Below are positions 9,549 to 17,907 of a stretch of DNA of 64,000 bases, one piece after another. The stretch spans positions 611,785 through 675,784 of the forward strand of contig NZ_VDMC01000001.1 of the NCBI RefSeq assembly GCF_006346335.1, read 5' to 3'. Positions within the stretch are counted from its first letter, which is position 1; each line of letters opens with the position of its first letter. A program made the translations under genes and the position numbers. The DNA comes from Aequorivita sinensis (lineage in GTDB: Bacteria; Bacteroidota; Bacteroidia; Flavobacteriales; Flavobacteriaceae). Below the pieces are notes generated by a model that worked only from the letters and a program-made list of their open reading frames with translations, was not told where the DNA came from and searched no databases.

Positions 9549-10001
9549 ATGGGTCAATCTCTCGTTCAAAATTACGTCCATATCGTATTCAGCACCAAGC
9601 TTCGACAACCGCTGATATTCCCTCCAGTAGAAGCGGAACTTCATAGCTATCTCGGTGGTATCTGTAACAAACTCGATTCTCAAGTAATAAAAGTAGGTGG
9701 TTACACAGATCACGTACATATTCTATGCAAACTCACTAAAAAAATTGCCTTAATGAAATTGGTAGAATTATTAAAATCGAATTCTTCCAAATGGATAAAA
9801 ACAAAGGGAGTAGCTTATAAAAACTTTTATTGGCAGGATGGTTATGGTGCGTTTTCGGTAAATCCTGCGCAAGTAGAAGTAGTGGTTGCCTACATTTCTA
9901 ATCAGCATGAACGTCATTCTAAAAGAACATTTAAGGCTGAATTTCGAGCATTTTTAAAAAAGTATAAAGTTGATTATGACGAGAAGTATGTTTGGGATTA
10001 G
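9549..10001 (+). CDS. REP-associated tyrosine transposase (RAYT, IS200-like Y1 family)
   Basis: A 150-residue HUH single-strand transposase of the TnpA-REP type. The HUH motif is the HVH of GYTDHVHILC (H55, H57) and the nucleophile is Tyr115 in VAYISNQHERH; WQDGYGAFSV is the typical preceding strand. RAYTs are usually single-copy, non-mobile as whole units, and thought to cut and spread nearby palindromic repeats. That fits the setting: palindromes occur directly upstream and a cluster of short GC-rich palindromes lies directly downstream (10040-10278), and no IS605 tnpB or left/right-end structure is seen. It sits between metG and tex in the same orientation. The frame is intact. Confidence 0.9.
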   Translation: MGQSLVQNYVHIVFSTKLRQPLIFPPVEAELHSYLGGICNKLDSQVIKVGGYTDHVHILCKLTKKIALMKLVELLKSNSSKWIKTKGVAYKNFYWQDGYGAFSVNPAQVEVVVAYISNQHERHSKRTFKAEFRAFLKKYKVDYDEKYVWD

Positions 10002-10391
10002 CACGGCTAGCCTAATTTGGACTTGTAATTTGATATGTCGCCCTTTCAGGGCTTGACTCACGGCTCTGTGTTTACTTCACGAGGGACTCTGCCCCTCGAT
10101 AATATTTTTAACCCCTATAGGGCTTAGCCGGAATGCGCTCCAAAATGAGGAAACTTGTCCTTTTTATGTTTTGAATATTTAATTGGAATTGACTCAGCCC
10201 TGAAAGGGCTTAATACCAAAATGATGTGGCATAGCCCATCAATACAAAGAGCCAGAAAGGTCTAAAGCCCCGGAGGGGTGATATCTAAATTCAGAAAATC
10301 ACTTGTAGTATTAAATAATATTAGAAAGTTAGAAGCCTAATATTGCTTGCAGATTCTTTATTTTTGGTGAAAATACGAAAAGCAAAACTAA
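10002..10391. repeat. Cluster of REP palindromes downstream of the RAYT gene
   Basis: About 390 bp without a gene, holding several small GC-rich hairpins in an AT-rich background: GCCCT-ttc-AGGGC at 10040-10052, CGAGGG...CCCTCG at 10080-10098, CCC-ctata-GGG near 10112-10122, AGCCCT-gaa-AGGGCT at 10196-10210 and CCCC-gga-GGGG at 10268-10278. The hairpins at 10040 and 10196 are inverted copies of the same core. This is the expected substrate pattern of a REP-type transposase. Confidence 0.75.
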
Positions 10392-12527
10392 GTGAACTTG
10401 ATAAGCGCAATTACCTCCCAAACCCAACTTCCTCGTAAGAGCGTAGAGAACACCATCAAGCTTTTGAATGAAGACTGTACTATTCCCTTCATTTCGCGTT
10501 ACCGAAAAGAATTGACGGGTAATCTCGATGAGGTTCAGATTGGTGATATTGTAAGGTTTAAAGAACAATTTGAGGCCCTTGAAAAACGAAAATCTGCTAT
10601 CCTAAAAACTTTGGAAGAGCAGGACGTTCTTACGGCTGAACTTCAGAAAAAAATTGAAGAGGCTGCAGATTTAATTACTTTAGAAGATTTGTATTTGCCG
10701 TACAAAAAGAAGCGCAAAACCAAAGCAGACACAGCTCGCGAAAATGGTTTAGAACCATTGGCAAAAATTATAATGGCGCAAACTCGTAGTATATCAAGCT
10801 CAGAAATTTCTTCGCTTGCTTCAAAGTATGTAAAGGGTGATGTGAATTCCGAAGGCGATGCTTTGGAAGGTGCGCGCCATATTATTGCTGAATGGATTAA
10901 CGAGCGTACCGATATCCGCAATATGCTTCGTAATCAATTGGAACGCTACGCGACGATTTCAACAAAAGTTGTAAAGAAGTTTGAAGATGATGAAAGGGCG
11001 CAGAAATTCCGTGATTATTTTGATTGGAACGAACCTTTAAATCGAATTCCATCGCATAGATTACTAGCAATTCTACGCGCAACTTCGGAAGGATTTATTC
11101 GAAATAAAGTTGAAATCGACGATGAAATTGCACTTTCAAAAATTGAAAGTCGAATAGTAAAATCGAATGACGCGGCTTCAATACAAATAAAAATGGCGAT
11201 TGAAGATAGTTATAAACGCTTATTGTTTCCAGCGCTTTCTAATGAAGCATTATCTGCCGCAACAGAAAGAGCTGATGAAACTGCAATCAACGTTTTCGCT
11301 AAAAATTTAAAGCAATTATTACTTGGTTCGCCTTTGGGTGAAAAACGTGTTTTAGCTATTGACCCTGGATTTAGAACGGGTTGTAAAGTTGTATGCCTCG
11401 ACGCTCAAGGTGGATTACAGCACAATGAAACCATTTATCCACACGCTCCAAAAAACGACATAAAAGGAGCAATGAAAAAAATTAGTTCCCTTGCCGATGC
11501 TCATAAAGTTGAAGCAATTGCAATTGGAAACGGAACAGCGTCACGAGAGACAGAGCAATTTATTAAGCGCATTCAGTTTAAAAATCCAATGCAGGTTTTT
11601 GTTGTGAGTGAAGCAGGAGCTTCTATTTATTCAGCTTCCAAAATAGCTCGTGATGAATTTCCTAATTACGACGTAACCGTTCGTGGTGCGGTTTCTATCG
11701 GGCGACGCTTGCAAGATCCACTTGCTGAACTTGTAAAAATTGATGCAAAATCTATCGGAGTAGGCCAGTATCAGCACGATGTAGATCAAACGAAACTGAA
11801 AAGTTCATTGGATACTACTGTGGAATTATGTGTAAATGCGGTAGGTGTAAATATAAATACTGCTAGTGTTCCTTTACTGAGCTACGTTTCGGGAATCGGT
11901 CAGAAATTAGCTGAAAACGTTGTGAATTATCGCGAAGAAAACGGTGCTTTTACATCTCGTAAAGATATAATGAAAGTCCCTCGGTTAGGTGGAAAAGCTT
12001 TTGAACAAGCAGCGGGATTTCTTCGAATTAAAAATGATAAAAATCCTTTAGACGATTCTTCTGTGCATCCTGAAAGTTATTCGGTAGTTTCAAAAATGGC
12101 TAAGGATGAAGGAATAAATATATCAGATTTGATAGGAAATAAATCCCTTCTTCAGAAAATAAAACTAGAAAAATACGTCACCGATAAAGTTGGACTTCCT
12201 ACTTTAAAAGATATTATTAAAGAATTAGAAAAACCGGGATTAGACATTCGCGAAGAAGCGAAAGTGTTTACTTTTAATCAAAATATAAAGTCCATCACCG
12301 ATTTACAAGAAGGGCAGTTGTTGCCGGGAATCGTAAATAATATTACAAATTTTGGTTGCTTTGTAGATATAGGAATCAAAGAAAGTGGTTTAATTCACGT
12401 TTCAAATCTGGCAGATACATTTGTTTCCGACGTTAGTGAGTATGTTCATTTACATCAACAAATTATCGTAAAAGTGCTTGATGTAGATGTAGAAAGAAAG
12501 CGAATTCAGCTTAAACTTCACAAGTAA
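10392..12527 (+). CDS. tex: Tex-family S1 RNA-binding protein
   Basis: Tex is a cytoplasmic nucleic-acid-binding protein related to eukaryotic Spt6 and linked to transcription and RNA turnover. The 711 residues show the family order: N-terminal helical Tex-N domain, a YqgF/RNase H-like domain (VLAIDPGFRTGCKVV and AIAIGNGTASRETE), a helix-hairpin-helix region (VNINTASVPLLSYVSGIG), and a C-terminal S1 domain (GQLLPGIVNNITNFGCFVDIG). Translation must begin at the GTG at 10392 or later, because an in-frame TAA precedes it directly; the resulting N-terminus NLISAITSQTQLP matches the family. Its upstream region is the REP cluster. Confidence 0.94.
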   Translation: MNLISAITSQTQLPRKSVENTIKLLNEDCTIPFISRYRKELTGNLDEVQIGDIVRFKEQFEALEKRKSAILKTLEEQDVLTAELQKKIEEAADLITLEDLYLPYKKKRKTKADTARENGLEPLAKIIMAQTRSISSSEISSLASKYVKGDVNSEGDALEGARHIIAEWINERTDIRNMLRNQLERYATISTKVVKKFEDDERAQKFRDYFDWNEPLNRIPSHRLLAILRATSEGFIRNKVEIDDEIALSKIESRIVKSNDAASIQIKMAIEDSYKRLLFPALSNEALSAATERADETAINVFAKNLKQLLLGSPLGEKRVLAIDPGFRTGCKVVCLDAQGGLQHNETIYPHAPKNDIKGAMKKISSLADAHKVEAIAIGNGTASRETEQFIKRIQFKNPMQVFVVSEAGASIYSASKIARDEFPNYDVTVRGAVSIGRRLQDPLAELVKIDAKSIGVGQYQHDVDQTKLKSSLDTTVELCVNAVGVNINTASVPLLSYVSGIGQKLAENVVNYREENGAFTSRKDIMKVPRLGGKAFEQAAGFLRIKNDKNPLDDSSVHPESYSVVSKMAKDEGINISDLIGNKSLLQKIKLEKYVTDKVGLPTLKDIIKELEKPGLDIREEAKVFTFNQNIKSITDLQEGQLLPGIVNNITNFGCFVDIGIKESGLIHVSNLADTFVSDVSEYVHLHQQIIVKVLDVDVERKRIQLKLHK

Positions 12528-12591
12528 TTAATTTTACGTTAAATTTTAAATTCTTCAACTTATAAACAGACTTTTATCGGTTTATATAGAC

Positions 12592-12599
12592 TAATTTTG
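12592..12599 (+). promoter_or_regulatory. -7 promoter element of the DMT transporter gene
   Basis: TAATTTTG matches TAnnTTTG 32 bp upstream of the ATG at 12632. Confidence 0.45.
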
Positions 12600-12631
12600 C
12601 CGGCTTTATTAATACCTTCAACTTTACTTTT

Positions 12632-13525
12632 ATGACAAAGCCTAGAATTGCCCTTGTCATAGGAATCATTTGTATTTCTATTTTCCCAATTTTGGTGAAG
12701 CTTAAATTGTCGCCTCCTATAATCTCTGCTTTTTATAGAATGGCAATTGCGGCATCTGTATTAGTTCCATTTGCAATATTTTCAGGAAAATTAAAAGTTC
12801 CTTCTGTAAAAATGCTTCTATTAACTGTGCTTTGCGGATTTATATTTGCACTTGACGTTACTGTTTGGAATATCGCAATACAGCAATCTACAGCTACACA
12901 AGCAACGTTGCTTACAAATCTTTCCCCAGTTTGGGTAGGGATAGGTGCGTTTTTCTTTTTGAAGAATAAGCCGACTCGGAATTTCTGGATAGGCACTTTA
13001 ATTGCCATTATGGGGATGATAACCTTAGTAGGATTTCACTTTTTTGTGAATTTAGACTTTGATCTTGCATTTGTATTTGCAATACTCTCAGGTGTATTTT
13101 ATGCAGTATACATGTTGGTGAGCAAATTTGTACTTTATGAAGTAGAAGTTGTTCCATTTATTACAATAAGCACAATTAGCTCTGCCGTGTTTTTAGGGGT
13201 GTTAAGTTTTATAATGAATGAACCTTTTACCGGATTTACCGAAATGGGTTGGTTATCGCTTTTAGTTCAAGGTCTAGTATGTCAATTAGCAGCGTGGCTA
13301 CTTTTGGGCTATGCCACCAAACACATGCGTGCTACAAGAGTATCCGTAAGTTTATTAGGTCAGGCTGTATTAACGACACTTTTTGCGTGGATGTTTATTA
13401 ATGAAGAAATTACTTTTCAAATGATTATTGGTGGAATAATTCTTCTTTTCGGAATACGTATAACATTCTATACTAAGAAGATTCCTATCATTGGTAAAGA
13501 AATAAAAAACCCTGAAACTATCTAA
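12632..13525 (+). CDS. EamA/DMT-family transporter
   Basis: A 297-residue inner-membrane protein with about ten hydrophobic helices in two repeated EamA halves; the characteristic end-of-half stretches are WNIAIQQSTATQATLLTNLSPVW and YATKHMRATRVSVSLLGQ. Members export amino acids or other small metabolites, or are of unknown substrate; nothing here tells which. It is followed 28 bp later by the deacetylase-like gene, so the two may be co-transcribed. Confidence 0.88.
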   Translation: MTKPRIALVIGIICISIFPILVKLKLSPPIISAFYRMAIAASVLVPFAIFSGKLKVPSVKMLLLTVLCGFIFALDVTVWNIAIQQSTATQATLLTNLSPVWVGIGAFFFLKNKPTRNFWIGTLIAIMGMITLVGFHFFVNLDFDLAFVFAILSGVFYAVYMLVSKFVLYEVEVVPFITISTISSAVFLGVLSFIMNEPFTGFTEMGWLSLLVQGLVCQLAAWLLLGYATKHMRATRVSVSLLGQAVLTTLFAWMFINEEITFQMIIGGIILLFGIRITFYTKKIPIIGKEIKNPETI

Positions 13526-13553
13526 AATAGCGTTTTAGACAAAATATTATTCA

Positions 13554-14456
13554 ATGATGAAAATTGCATTTCATCCCTTATTTAGCTATCCCTTGCCAAA
13601 GGGGCATCGATTTCCGATGGAAAAATATGAGCTTCTGCCGAAACAATTACTTCACGAAGGAACTTGTAAAGCTGAAGACTTTTTTGAGCCATCTATGCCT
13701 TCTAAAGAGGATGTTTTAGCCGTTCATACTGAAGAATATTATAATAGCTTGATAAACCTATCTCTCGACAGAAGGGCTGCTAGAAAAATAGGTTTTCCTT
13801 TGTCTGAAGAGTTTATTAAACGGGAGCAACTAATAGCACAAGGAACTATTGACGGCAGTGAATATGCTTTAAAATACGGAATTTCATTAAGTATTGCTGG
13901 CGGAACCCATCACGCATATACCGACCACGGGGAAGGGTTTTGTATGCTGCACGATCAAGCTATTGCAGCTAGATATCTTCAGAAAAAAGGATTAGCAAAA
14001 AAAATATTGATTGTAGATTTGGATGTACATCAAGGAAATGGTACTGCTGAAATTTTTCAGAATGATGATTCGGTGTTTACTTTTTCAATGCACGGAGCCG
14101 GAAATTATCCATTTAAAAAGGAAAAAAGCGATTTAGATATCGCCGTGGCTGATGGAAGTGGTGATGAAGTTTATCTTAGAATTTTAAAAAATACTTTACC
14201 AAGATTGATTGATGAACAGCGTCCTGATTTTATCTTTTATTTAAGTGGTGTTGATATTTTAGAATCGGATAAATTAGGAAGGTTAAATTGCACTATTAAC
14301 GGCTGTAAAGAGAGAGATCGGTATGTTTTGCAGATGTGTAAAGATTTAAAAATACCTTTACAAGTAAGTATGGGAGGAGGATATTCACCTGATATAAAAA
14401 CGATAATTGAAGCTCACGCAAATACTTTTAGATTAGCACAAGAAATTTATATTTAA
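13554..14456 (+). CDS. Histone deacetylase-superfamily protein
   Basis: A zinc amidohydrolase of the HDAC/AcuC/acetylpolyamine-deacetylase fold, 300 residues. The signatures are GGTHHAYTDHGEGFC (tandem His of the charge relay), VDLDVHQGNGT (metal-binding Asp and His), SMHG and the second metal Asp in LSGVDILESD; GGGYSP closes the active site. The substrate could be an acetylated protein, polyamine or other amide; the sequence does not decide. Two consecutive ATGs occur at 13554 and 13557, and either may be used. It ends 10 bp from the convergent recQ gene. Confidence 0.88.
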   Translation: MMKIAFHPLFSYPLPKGHRFPMEKYELLPKQLLHEGTCKAEDFFEPSMPSKEDVLAVHTEEYYNSLINLSLDRRAARKIGFPLSEEFIKREQLIAQGTIDGSEYALKYGISLSIAGGTHHAYTDHGEGFCMLHDQAIAARYLQKKGLAKKILIVDLDVHQGNGTAEIFQNDDSVFTFSMHGAGNYPFKKEKSDLDIAVADGSGDEVYLRILKNTLPRLIDEQRPDFIFYLSGVDILESDKLGRLNCTINGCKERDRYVLQMCKDLKIPLQVSMGGGYSPDIKTIIEAHANTFRLAQEIYI

Positions 14457-14466
14457 TCTGAAAACA

Positions 14467-16554
14467 TTATAAGTACAAGGCCATTTTTATTTTCCAATAA
14501 GGTATTTTCTCTTTAAAGTATTCGAAATAAGGCTTTAAAGCATCAGGATTTTCAAGTTCATCTTTTGCTTTTTTAATTTTCTGGATTTCTTCTGAAGAAA
14601 TGAATAGGGAAAGGTCAATGTCTGCACCAGATTTGTGTGATTTGATAAAGTGACCATAAACGGAATCTTCAGAAAGTCCGCGTCTACTCGCGATTTCTGA
14701 AGGAGAAAGATTCTCTTCTACAAACATTTTATAGCTGCGTTCGTGAGTTGGTAATTTACTTTCTAAACTATCTAAATGCCGATTAATAATTTTAAGAAAT
14801 TCATCTGCATATTTCTCAAGTTTAGCTTCTCCAACACCAGATACTTCGGCAAATTCTTCTCGATTTCTCGGTTTCTTATGTTCCATATCTTCTAAACTGG
14901 CATCGCTAAAAATTATATAGGCAGGCATCTTTGCTTCTTGTGCCAATTTAGAACGAAGAGTTCTCAGTTTCTCAAAAAGATCGGCTCTTATTCTTGATGT
15001 TTTTTCTGCTTTTACTTTTTCTACTTCTTTAACAACATTTGCTAATTGTACCTGTTTCCCTTCAAAAAGAACTTGTTTAGCAAGCGGAGTTAGCAGCAGT
15101 CTGCCGTTTTCGTGAAAGTGAATTTGTAGTATTCCTTGATTTAATAGTTGGATAGTGTATTGCTGCAAGTCTCTCCACGCGATATCTTTTGCAACACCAA
15201 AGGTTTTGATGTTTTGATACCCTTTATCATATACTTGAGCATTTTGTGCGCCACGCAGTACATCTAGAACCATCCCCATAGCTTCTTGTTCTTTTAAACG
15301 TGCTACTGCAGAGCATATTTTTTGTGCAATTAAGGTTCCGTCAAAGTACTTTGGTGGGGTTTTACAGATATCGCAATTGCCACAATCTTCAATGATATGC
15401 TCTCCAAAATACCCTAGAAGTGCTTTTCTTCTGCAACTTAAAGCTTCAGCAAATTGCTGCATTCGTTCTAATTTTGCTAATTGATAAGCTTCAGTTTCGG
15501 TGCCTTCAGCAAATTTTCGAAGCATAATAACATCGGCAAAACTGTAAAAAAGTAGGGTGTGTGCTGCTAATCCGTCGCGACCACTTCGTCCTATCTCTTG
15601 GTAATAGCCTTCAATATTTTTAGGCATATTATAGTGAATAACCCACCGTACATTACTTTTGTCTATTCCCATTCCAAAAGCAATAGTTGCAACAATAATA
15701 GGGGAGCGATCATTTAAAAAGTTATCTTGAACGCTATTGCGTTCTTCCGAACTGAGCCCTGCATGGTAAGCTTCAGCTTTATAACCCTTTGCTTTAAGTG
15801 TTGCGGCAAGTTTTTCTGTACTTTTTCTACTTAAACAATAAATTATACCACTCTGCTTACCTCTTTTGGCAAGAAAATTAAAAATCTGCTTATTTCTGTT
15901 TTGCCCCGGACGTACGTCAATATAAAGGTTAGGTCTGTCAAAAGACGCGATAAATTTATTGGCATTAGGAATAGCGAGTTGTGTTGCAATATCTACTTGT
16001 GTAGGTCTATCGGCTGTTGCCGTTAGCGCAATTAGAGGAACCTCTGGAAACTGTTGTTTTAAACTTTTGAGTCGGGTATACGCAGGTCGAAAATCGTGAC
16101 CCCAACTTGAAATACAATGCGCTTCGTCTACAGCAAAAAGACTAATTTTTATAGTACTCAACAAATAGTTGAGTAAGGGTAGACTTTCTGGTGCTACGTA
16201 TAACAGCTTTAAAATTCCGTTTTGTAAATCTTTTAAAACCTCTTGCTGCTCTTCCTGAGGCTGAGAGCTATTAAAGACATTAGCCGAAATTCCATTCGCT
16301 TTTAATGCATCTACTTGATCTTTCATCAATGCGATTAAAGGCGAAATTACAATTGCAGTTCCTTCAATTGCTAAAGCTGGAAGTTGATAACATAATGATT
16401 TACCTCCCCCAGTAGGCATAATAGCAATAGTATCGTTTTGGTTTAAAACACTATTGATGATTTTTTCCTGATTGGGAAGAAATTCATCGTATCCAAAATG
16501 AGATTTTAGTAAGGATAGTATGTGGGTTTGCTGGGGATCTGTAGTGGAATGCAT
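14467..16554 (-). CDS. recQ: ATP-dependent DNA helicase RecQ
   Basis: A 3'-5' superfamily 2 helicase for recombination and fork repair, 695 residues. Seen in order: Q-motif region FGYDEFLPNQ, Walker A PTGGGKSLCYQ, DEAH box in FAVDEAHCISSWGHDFRP with the aromatic-rich loop, motif V/VI IGRSGRDG, a zinc subdomain (CRRKALLGYFGE, CGNCDICK), the RQC winged helix and an HRDC domain (YIIFSDASLEDM). A C-terminal helix-turn-helix-like tail (LSPSEIASRRGLSEDSVYGH) follows, as in many long RecQ proteins. All catalytic residues look intact. Confidence 0.95.
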   Translation of the reverse strand: MHSTTDPQQTHILSLLKSHFGYDEFLPNQEKIINSVLNQNDTIAIMPTGGGKSLCYQLPALAIEGTAIVISPLIALMKDQVDALKANGISANVFNSSQPQEEQQEVLKDLQNGILKLLYVAPESLPLLNYLLSTIKISLFAVDEAHCISSWGHDFRPAYTRLKSLKQQFPEVPLIALTATADRPTQVDIATQLAIPNANKFIASFDRPNLYIDVRPGQNRNKQIFNFLAKRGKQSGIIYCLSRKSTEKLAATLKAKGYKAEAYHAGLSSEERNSVQDNFLNDRSPIIVATIAFGMGIDKSNVRWVIHYNMPKNIEGYYQEIGRSGRDGLAAHTLLFYSFADVIMLRKFAEGTETEAYQLAKLERMQQFAEALSCRRKALLGYFGEHIIEDCGNCDICKTPPKYFDGTLIAQKICSAVARLKEQEAMGMVLDVLRGAQNAQVYDKGYQNIKTFGVAKDIAWRDLQQYTIQLLNQGILQIHFHENGRLLLTPLAKQVLFEGKQVQLANVVKEVEKVKAEKTSRIRADLFEKLRTLRSKLAQEAKMPAYIIFSDASLEDMEHKKPRNREEFAEVSGVGEAKLEKYADEFLKIINRHLDSLESKLPTHERSYKMFVEENLSPSEIASRRGLSEDSVYGHFIKSHKSGADIDLSLFISSEEIQKIKKAKDELENPDALKPYFEYFKEKIPYWKIKMALYL

Positions 16555-16689
16555 GATGGTAAAACTAATAATAATTTTGCGTTAATCCCGACCCTTCGGT
16601 ACAATCCCAATAAAATGCCTAAAAGCAATTTATCGGAACCACTCAGGGACCTCTTTTTTGGAATTAGTTTTGAGAAGAAAACACTAAAT

Positions 16690-17033
16690 TTAAACATCTT
16701 TCCCCTCGGCTCCGCTCGGGGATCGATTTTTGTAGAAAGAATGGTGAGAATTATTTTGACAAATAGCTAATCTATGCATCTTCTCATAATTTTTCATTAA
16801 GAGAGCTACTTTCTTCTTACGGCTCCAATTTTGTATTTGTTTCTCTCGTTGAAATGCCAAATCAATTCTAGCAAACTTTTCAAAATAATATAATTCTATT
16901 AGTAGTCTTTTAATGGTATAATTAGCTCCAAGACCTGCTTGAGGCTCTAAAATTCTTTTCTTCAAATTGACTGTACTACCTGGTAGTAGGTGTCATCACT
17001 ACATTTCAGTATATACATATATCCAATTGCCAT
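16690..17033 (-). pseudogene. GIY-YIG nuclease-like gene, frameshifted
   Basis: Read on the minus strand, ATG at 17033 gives GYMYILKCSDDTYY, a GIY-YIG domain start, which then runs into a stop. One base earlier in phase, from about 16982, the domain continues as TGSTVNLKKRILE, then YYFEKFARIDLAFQREKQIQNWSRKKK, the usual C-terminal half of this small family. A single-base deletion near 16979-16985 explains it: the two frames differ by 2 modulo 3. The last residues (RSPSGAEGKDV) are translated from a palindromic repeat copy at 16704-16719. Family members of this size are about 90-110 residues and of unknown role. A sequencing error cannot be excluded. Confidence 0.8.
16704..16719 (+). repeat. 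Palindromic repeat copy at the 3' end of the GIY-YIG gene
   Basis: CCTCGGCTCCGCTCGG is one of three copies of the same 16-bp word around the GIY-YIG gene (others at 17071-17086 and, inverted, 17110-17125). This copy is inside the reading frame's last codons. Confidence 0.75.
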
Positions 17034-17070
17034 GATTATAAATAATTTGAAATTATAAAATAAAACAACC

Positions 17071-17125
17071 CTCTGCTCCGCTTGTCGACAGTGAATATAT
17101 TCTAGTGTACGAGCGGAGCCGAGGA
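17071..17125. repeat. Inverted repeat pair upstream of the GIY-YIG gene
   Basis: CCTCTGCTCCGCTTGT (17071-17086) and the complement of CCTCGGCTCCGCTCGT (17110-17125) match at 14 of 16 positions with a 23-nt loop. With the copy at 16704 it brackets the GIY-YIG gene. The right arm ends a few bases beyond the ssb stop codon, so it may also act as the ssb terminator. Confidence 0.75.
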
Positions 17126-17133
17126 TTTACTTA

Positions 17134-17466
17134 TTACTTACTCAACATAAGCAATTCATTACACATAACTTCTGTAATGTAGTGTTTGTTACCTTCTTTG
17201 TCTTCCCAAGATCGGTTGGTAAGTTTACCTTCTATAGCGATTTCTTGGCCTTTTGTTACATAGTTCTCAACTACGTTAACGAGTCCTCCTCTTACAACGA
17301 TGTTATGCCAGTAAGCACGTTCCACCTTGTTACCATCTTTGTCTTTGTAACTGTCATCTGTGGCCATTGAAAATTTAGCCATTTTATTGCCATCGGCAAA
17401 TGTTACAATTTCTGGGTCTTGCCCCAATCTTCCAATCAACTGTACTTTGTTTCTAAGTGCGTTCAT
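17134..17466 (-). CDS. ssb: Single-stranded DNA-binding protein, short paralogue
   Basis: An OB-fold SSB of 110 residues: NKVQLIGRLGQDPEIV, FSMATDDSYKDKDG, YWHNIVVRGGLVNVVENYV and KGQEIAIEGKLTNRSWEDK are the family strands. It ends at NELLMLSK and so lacks the glycine-rich linker and acidic tip (DDDIPF-like) by which the housekeeping SSB recruits repair proteins. It is therefore more likely a secondary SSB than the essential one. A TAnnTTTG box and an imperfect palindrome lie just upstream, which suggests regulated expression. Confidence 0.9.
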   Translation of the reverse strand: MNALRNKVQLIGRLGQDPEIVTFADGNKMAKFSMATDDSYKDKDGNKVERAYWHNIVVRGGLVNVVENYVTKGQEIAIEGKLTNRSWEDKEGNKHYITEVMCNELLMLSK

Positions 17467-17907
17467 GATTTCTAATTTTTTTGCCTGAGGTAAATTACAG
17501 GCGAGTTAAACAATTGATACTATCGAACATCATCTTATTCGACAGTACAAACATATATCGACATTCAAATGCTAGTCGGTATTTACACACTTACTATCGT
17601 TTATAGTTGCTTACAAGCATTTGTAAACGGGTATTTGATATTTAAAATGTTTTTGTTTTTGAGTGAGGAAATGATGAAAACCCTTTTATAACAGGTGTTT
17701 ACAACGGCTGAGTCTTACTAGATGTAAGTTTGATTTCAAAAGGTTCATAAAATTTGGATTTAATGTCTTTAACAAAAAAGATTTCATAATTACTGCTAGT
17801 TTCAATTTACAGAATACTCATTGAGAACAACAGTATACTCATTTAACATTGATTTCTAGTGATTTAACCTATACTTTTCGGCCTTAATTAAACCAAAATT
17901 AACAATT
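17467..17907. promoter_or_regulatory. Divergent intergenic region between ssb and a T9SS protein
   Basis: About 440 bp with no gene. Near the ssb side it holds a -7 box on the minus strand (complement of CAAACATA, 17548-17555), an imperfect palindrome ACTATCGAA-N9-TTCGACAGT over the expected transcription start (about 17519-17546), and a second palindrome TTACAA-gcat-TTGTAA at 17611-17626. The rest is AT-rich and featureless to me. Confidence 0.55.

Noticed and set aside
9549..10001. Complete IS200/IS605 insertion sequence
   Set aside because: There is no tnpB and no clear pair of terminal hairpins with a target site; the RAYT interpretation fits better.
16506..16697. 63-codon minus-strand frame overlapping the recQ start
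   Set aside because: It lies mostly in the recQ 5' end and leader, has no family motif and shows no start-region support.
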